From: an uncultured Selenomonadaceae bacterium
Lineage (GTDB): Bacteria; Bacillota; Negativicutes; Selenomonadales; Selenomonadaceae
Assembly: GCA_905235425.1 (NCBI GenBank)
Contig: CAJOKY010000132.1
Span: 1 to 9,613 of the forward strand
Direction: 5' to 3'
DNA length: 9,613 nt
How positions within the stretch are numbered: position 1 is the stretch's first letter; every line of letters begins with the position of its first letter. The notes under the pieces were generated by a model. The model ran no database searches and had not been told where the DNA came from. It was given only the letters and a program-made list of their open reading frames with translations. This document shows, piece after piece, positions 6,521 through 9,613 of this stretch. The position numbers and the translations under genes were made by a program.

Positions 6521-6878
6521 AGAATTTACTGAAGAAGGTCCTATTTTTATACCGCGCATTTATGACGACGACGGCAATTTGGTTCGCGAAGAAGAGCCTG
6601 TACTTATGCCCGCCGACAGCACCATTATTGCGATAAGTCAAGGTCCTAAAGATAAAATTGTAAGCACGACGCACGATTTAAACGTAAGCGAATACGGCTT
6701 GATTGTTACCGACGACGACGGCAAGACTTCACGCGAGGGCGTCTTTGCTTCCGGCGACGTTGTTATAGGCGCTAAAAATGTTGTACTTGCCGTTGAATAT
6801 TCAAAGCGCGTTGCAAAGGCTATCGACGCATATTTAAAGGATAAAGACAATACAGATACTGCAAGCACTGAAAATTAA
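6516..6878 (+). pseudogene. C-terminal part of the frameshifted GltD/NfnB-family oxidoreductase
   Basis: Continues the preceding protein in the +1 frame for 120 residues, from IKEFTEEGPIF to the stop TAA at 6876-6878. It holds the expected C-terminal elements: STIIAISQGPK and the closing flavin-binding segment GVFASGDVVIGAKNVVLAVEYSKR. The family-typical residue count between the DYAxVDG segment and EGPIF is restored exactly if one base is skipped. The upstream extension of this frame back to an ATG at 6408 reads through the other frame's coding sequence and has no family character. I see no good start or ribosome site near 6516, so it is unlikely to be made as a separate protein. Sequencing error, real inactivation or programmed frameshifting cannot be told apart from one sequence. 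Confidence 0.75.
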
Positions 6879-6896
6879 TCGAGGTAATTTATTTTG

Positions 6897-7583
6897 ATGA
6901 ATAAACCGTACATAATCTGTCATATGATGACTTCTGTTGACGGCAGAATAGATTGTGCCATGACGGCTAAGCTTGACGGCGTCGACGATTATTATACGAC
7001 GCTTGATGAATTAAATGTTGACGCGACTTTAAGCGGCAGAGTTACCGCAGAATTGGAAATGGCACTGCCGGGCAAATTTCAAGTGAAGAATTATCAGCCG
7101 CTCGGTAAAGAATCCTTTGCAAAAAAAATTGATGCCGACTCTTATGAAATTGTTGTCGACACCAACGGTACTTTGCTTTGGAATGATAATGACGCTTACG
7201 ATACGCCGCACCTTATTATAATGAGTGAAAAAGTTTCAACTGAATATATTGCCTACCTTGACGCGAAAAATTTTTCTTACATAACCTGCGGCAAAAATTC
7301 TATTGATCTGCACCGCGCTATGGAAATTCTTTTTGAAAAGTTTAACGTCAAACGGCTTGCAGTGGTAGGCGGTCCAAATATCAACGGTGCTTTTCTTGAC
7401 GCGGGACTTTTGGACGAAGTAAGTATTTTAATCGGTCTCGGCATTGACGCCAGAAAAGGTATGCAAGGCGCGATTGACGGTCTGCCTATGGATAGAGAGC
7501 CTTTTAAAATTAAACTTGAAAGCGTTAAAACTTTTGACAGCGGCGCGGTATGGTTACGGTATGGATTAGTGAGTAGTAAGTAG
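6897..7583 (+). CDS. RibD C-terminal / dihydrofolate-reductase-like NAD(P)H reductase
   Basis: A 228-residue single-domain reductase of the RibD_C fold, related to the riboflavin pyrimidine reductase and to dihydrofolate reductase. Signatures are the N-terminal PYIICHMMTSVDGRID (residues 4-19), LSGRVTAE at 46-53 and the cofactor-loop region RLAVVGGPNINGAFLDAGLLDEV at 153-175. There is no deaminase domain, so it is not a full RibD; many such stand-alone proteins have unknown substrates. ATG 6897 is chosen; a TTG immediately before it at 6894 fits the GAGG at 6881-6884 slightly better in spacing and would add one residue. It follows the oxidoreductase by 18 bases and is probably co-transcribed. 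The last codons after VWLRY (Gly-Leu-Val-Ser-Ser-Lys) and the TAG stop are repeat array A5 sequence. Confidence 0.88.
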   Translation: MNKPYIICHMMTSVDGRIDCAMTAKLDGVDDYYTTLDELNVDATLSGRVTAELEMALPGKFQVKNYQPLGKESFAKKIDADSYEIVVDTNGTLLWNDNDAYDTPHLIIMSEKVSTEYIAYLDAKNFSYITCGKNSIDLHRAMEILFEKFNVKRLAVVGGPNINGAFLDAGLLDEVSILIGLGIDARKGMQGAIDGLPMDREPFKIKLESVKTFDSGAVWLRYGLVSSK

Positions 7584-7646
7584 TGAGTAGTGAGTAGTTA
7601 ATACCTACCCTCTACCCTCTACAATCTACCTCCTAGCACCTAACAT
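7563..7646. repeat. Heptamer tandem array A5 between convergent genes
   Basis: Twelve units in perfect 7-base register. Units 1-5 end in TAG (GGATTAG, then TGAGTAG/TAAGTAG), unit 6 is the hinge TTAATAC (7598-7604), and units 7-12 begin with CTA (CTACCCT to CTAACAT). The TAG of unit 3 (7581-7583) is the stop of the plus-strand reductase; the CTA of unit 12 (7640-7642) is the stop of minus-strand hypE. The array thus overlaps both convergent coding ends. Its centre nearly matches the first module of array A3. No strong U-tailed terminator hairpin is visible; only a short GTAG/CTAC pairing spans the hinge. Confidence 0.93.
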
Positions 7647-8635
7647 ATACGCGGCACTAAATTTCCTATCGGCGTGTCTACAATTCGGACACTGCCGATT
7701 TTTGTTTTCAACCCCACTCTGCCAACGCGATTAGCCGTAACTTCGCCGATAATCTGCGCGTCTTTGCCGTAAATATTTTGGCGCATAACGTCAAGAATTT
7801 TTTCAGCAGAATTTTTAGGTACAATCGCGATAATTTTACCTTCGTTAGCAAGTTCCAAAACGTCAAAACCTAAAATTTCGCAGACGCCGCGCACTTCTTC
7901 ACGTACAGGAATTTTACTTTCATCAATGACAATTTCGTAATTCGACGCCGCAGCAATTTCATTTAAAACCGCCGCCATACCGCCGCGCGTAACGTCTCGC
8001 AACATTGCAATTTTCGGCTCAGCCGCCAATATTTCACATACCAACTTATTCAAAGGCGCACAATCTGATTTTATATTCGGCGGCAACTCCAAGCCGTGAC
8101 GTTCGCCCAATATCGTCGTCGCGTGGTCGCCTACATAGCCGGAAATTATAACCTGCATTCCCGCGCAGATTTTTTTTGCAGAAATATCTACGCCGTCAAT
8201 CAGTGCACCAATTCCCGCAGTATTTATGAAAATGCCGTCCGCCTGCCCTTTGCCGACAACTTTTGTATCGCCGGTAACAATCTTAACGCCGGACTCTTTC
8301 GCCGCCTCACTCATAGACGCCAAAATTTTTTGCAAGTCCGAAATTGCAAAGCCTTCCTCCAATATCAAGCCGACAGAAATATATTTAGGTACCGCGCCGG
8401 TTACAGCCAAATCATTCACCGTGCCGCAGATGCTAAGCTTGCCGATATTGCCGCCGCGAAAAAATATCGGTCTTACAACGTAGCTGTCAGTAGTCATTGC
8501 CAGCTTGCCGATTTTCGCGCCGTCATGCAGTTCATTTAAAATCTCATTGTCAAAATTCGGCAAGATGACTTCATGCAGTAAATCAGCGCTGATTTTTCCG
8601 CCTGCACCGTGCGCCAACGTGATTTTTTCCGTCAT
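7640..8635 (-). CDS. hypE: Hydrogenase maturation protein HypE (carbamoyl dehydratase)
   Basis: HypE takes the carbamoyl group from HypF on its C-terminal cysteine, dehydrates it with ATP to a thiocyanate, and passes CN to iron on HypC-HypD for the NiFe-hydrogenase active site. The protein has 331 residues and the PurM/AIR-synthase fold. Visible motifs are LAHGAGGK at 7-14, TTDSYVV at 48-54, GTVNDLAV at 71-78, GDTKVV at 122-127, the LRDVTRGG segment, and the diagnostic C-terminal PRIC with Cys331 last. That tail and the lack of a SelD-type N-terminal Cys/Sec argue against SelD. The ATG overlaps the stop of the upstream MBL-fold gene (ATGA), so it is translationally coupled. No hypF, hypC or hypD is in the window. 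The TAG stop right after Cys331 belongs to repeat array A5. Confidence 0.95.
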   Translation of the reverse strand: MTEKITLAHGAGGKISADLLHEVILPNFDNEILNELHDGAKIGKLAMTTDSYVVRPIFFRGGNIGKLSICGTVNDLAVTGAVPKYISVGLILEEGFAISDLQKILASMSEAAKESGVKIVTGDTKVVGKGQADGIFINTAGIGALIDGVDISAKKICAGMQVIISGYVGDHATTILGERHGLELPPNIKSDCAPLNKLVCEILAAEPKIAMLRDVTRGGMAAVLNEIAAASNYEIVIDESKIPVREEVRGVCEILGFDVLELANEGKIIAIVPKNSAEKILDVMRQNIYGKDAQIIGEVTANRVGRVGLKTKIGSVRIVDTPIGNLVPRIC

Positions 8636-9438
8636 ATTTCAATCACACTTCCCGTGCTAATCGTTTCTGAATTTACTTTATCACAGATTTTTTCGCCGGA
8701 GCAGTGACAAAGTTTAAAATCGCGTACGCCCAAATTTTTCAACGCGTTTATCGTTTTATCAATCAATTCATCATCGGCATTGCGCAGGTGTACGCCGCCT
8801 ACAAGCCGCGTGACAGGCTCATTAAAGCGCTCTGCAACGGTAGAGACTATATTCACTATGCCGACGTGCGAACAAGCCGCTACAACGCTTAAGCCGTCGT
8901 CGCCGCGTATTGCCATGCAAATTTCGTCGCCAAAATCATCAGGCAATTTCTTTTTCGCCATACCTATGAAAAATTCATCAGACACCGTTTCAAATTCGTA
9001 CGTGCGATTAAATTTGCCGACTAAAAATATTTTTTCATCAAGCTGTAACATTTCGCCGCAGATCTTATGTGTTATGTGAAAGCGCTCTAAATCCTGCGTA
9101 ATAAGTTTTACGCCTTTGAATACGTACTTCGTCCCGTCCCATGAAAATTTCTTGTTGAAAAAATTTTCGCCCGTGTACAGCGTCTTAATCCTCGCGTACT
9201 TCAAAAGTTCCTTGAAACCGCCGCCGTGATCGTAATGCGCGTGACTTATTACCGCCTTTTTTATCTTACTCAAGTCTACTCCCAACTTTTCCGCATTTCG
9301 CCACGCCATGCCGGTCTGTCCGCAGTCAAATATAAAATTTATCCCTTCGCCTTCTACCAACATTGAAAGCCCGTGTTCGCATTCAAGTTCGGGATTAAAA
9401 CTTTTGTCTTCAACCAAAATTTGTATACGTGCCGTCAA
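8632..9438 (-). CDS. MBL-fold metal-dependent hydrolase, COG1237 family
   Basis: A 268-residue metallo-beta-lactamase-fold protein. The metal-binding SHAHYDHGGG lies at 65-74 (His66, His68, Asp70, His71). Later metal ligands are seen in ACSHVGIVN, VGGVHLRN and near the end in LCHCSG. This set is typical of COG1237, a group including archaeal proteins annotated as dihydropterin ribofuranosyl-aminobenzene phosphate synthase; substrate in bacteria is unknown. I place the start at TTG 9438 because GGAG at 9447-9450 is 8 bases upstream; GTG 9447 would add three residues but has no ribosome site. It overlaps the 3' end of the preceding ORF by about 29 bases and hypE by ATGA, forming an operon whose promoter lies outside the window. 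A role in hydrogenase maturation is not established. Confidence 0.88.
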   Translation of the reverse strand: MTARIQILVEDKSFNPELECEHGLSMLVEGEGINFIFDCGQTGMAWRNAEKLGVDLSKIKKAVISHAHYDHGGGFKELLKYARIKTLYTGENFFNKKFSWDGTKYVFKGVKLITQDLERFHITHKICGEMLQLDEKIFLVGKFNRTYEFETVSDEFFIGMAKKKLPDDFGDEICMAIRGDDGLSVVAACSHVGIVNIVSTVAERFNEPVTRLVGGVHLRNADDELIDKTINALKNLGVRDFKLCHCSGEKICDKVNSETISTGSVIEI

Positions 9439-9613
9439 ATTCCTCACTCCAAATTTTTATAATGTCACGCGGAATTTTCCTAAACTCAATTTTATATTTT
9501 CTCAAAAACTCTTCGCCTACCGCGCAGCTCTCCGCAAATATCACGTACGAATCTGCGCGCGTTCGCATCGTAGCCAAAAAGTCACTGTCCAATATGCCTT
9601 CATAGAAATAATA
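9410..9613 (-). CDS. Unidentified protein, C-terminal 67 residues (runs off the right edge)
   Basis: The frame is open from the window edge to TGA at 9410-9412, so the beginning of the gene is outside. Visible are a charged segment with FLATMRTRADSYVIFAES followed by KIEFRKIPRDI (about 45 residues into the fragment) and a hydrophilic tail. The gene overlaps the start of the MBL-fold gene, and the shared orientation suggests one operon. The KIPRDI-containing end recalls, from memory only, C-termini of some site-specific DNA adenine methyltransferases; this is weak and I do not assign a function. A TTG at 9592 is available as a start for a 60-residue product, but the absence of an upstream stop makes truncation by the window more likely. 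Confidence 0.55.
   Translation of the reverse strand, partial: YYFYEGILDSDFLATMRTRADSYVIFAESCAVGEEFLRKYKIEFRKIPRDIIKIWSEEFDGTYTNFG

Noticed and set aside
6505..6522. Programmed +1 frameshift like prfB or antizyme
   Set aside because: There is no CUU-UGA or UCC-UGA type site and no upstream Shine-Dalgarno-like stimulator at the right distance; kept only as one possibility in the frameshift finding.
6408..6878. Independent 156-residue gene starting at ATG 6408
   Set aside because: The first 36 codons overlap the coding sequence of the oxidoreductase in another frame and show no family character; only the part after about 6516 is real protein sequence.
7584..7639. Bidirectional rho-independent terminator between convergent genes
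   Set aside because: Only a 4-base GTAG/CTAC pairing with no U-tract is visible; the pairing follows from the repeat symmetry.
7640..8635. Selenide water dikinase SelD
   Set aside because: The protein shares the PurM fold but ends in PRIC and lacks the SelD N-terminal Cys/Sec active site; this is HypE.

Overview
The window looks like chromosomal DNA of an anaerobic, moderately AT-rich Firmicutes-type bacterium. The iron-sulfur pyridine-nucleotide oxidoreductase of the GltD/NfnB kind, the hydrogenase-maturation protein HypE, FolE2 and a COG1237 metallo-beta-lactamase-fold protein together suggest a gut or rumen anaerobe. Negativicutes/Selenomonadales is my best guess; it is inferred from protein flavour only, not from a marker gene.

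Layout. Positions 1-3800 (minus strand) hold a tryptophan cluster read trpE, a DUF1294 membrane protein, trpG, trpD. A good sigma-70-type promoter lies 50-80 bases before trpE, with no room for an attenuator or T-box leader. Positions 4057-5407 (plus) hold a maltose/galactoside-type O-acetyltransferase overlapping folE2. After a repeat array and a second clear promoter come a GltD/NfnB-like oxidoreductase broken by a one-base frameshift (5624-6878) and a RibD-C/dihydrofolate-reductase-like reductase (6897-7583). The right end (minus) carries hypE, preceded by a COG1237 MBL-fold gene that overlaps it by ATGA, and the 3' end of an unidentified gene running off the window.

The striking feature is non-coding. 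Every intergenic gap longer than about 25 bases (1-98, 1134-1349, 3825-4007, 5401-5547, 7584-7639) is filled with degenerate tandem heptamers. The units vary in sequence but keep near-exact 7-base register and share a TAG core (CTA on the other strand). In each complete array a TAG arm on the left is followed by a CTA arm on the right, so a ribosome entering from either side meets TAG every 7 bases, hence in all three frames within 21 bases. All five genes whose 3' ends touch an array stop with a TAG inside the array; none of the six other gene ends uses TAG. Three arrays also carry four or more GGG tracts with mostly 4-base loops, which fits G-quadruplex motifs. This repeat system is the best candidate for something undescribed here. 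Heptameric short tandem repeats (STRR) are known from filamentous cyanobacteria, but I know of no described arrangement with opposed arms that also supply stop codons.

Functionally the window mixes tryptophan synthesis, pterin/folate or queuosine precursor supply (FolE2), redox metabolism and NiFe-hydrogenase maturation. Apart from the trp genes it does not form one pathway.
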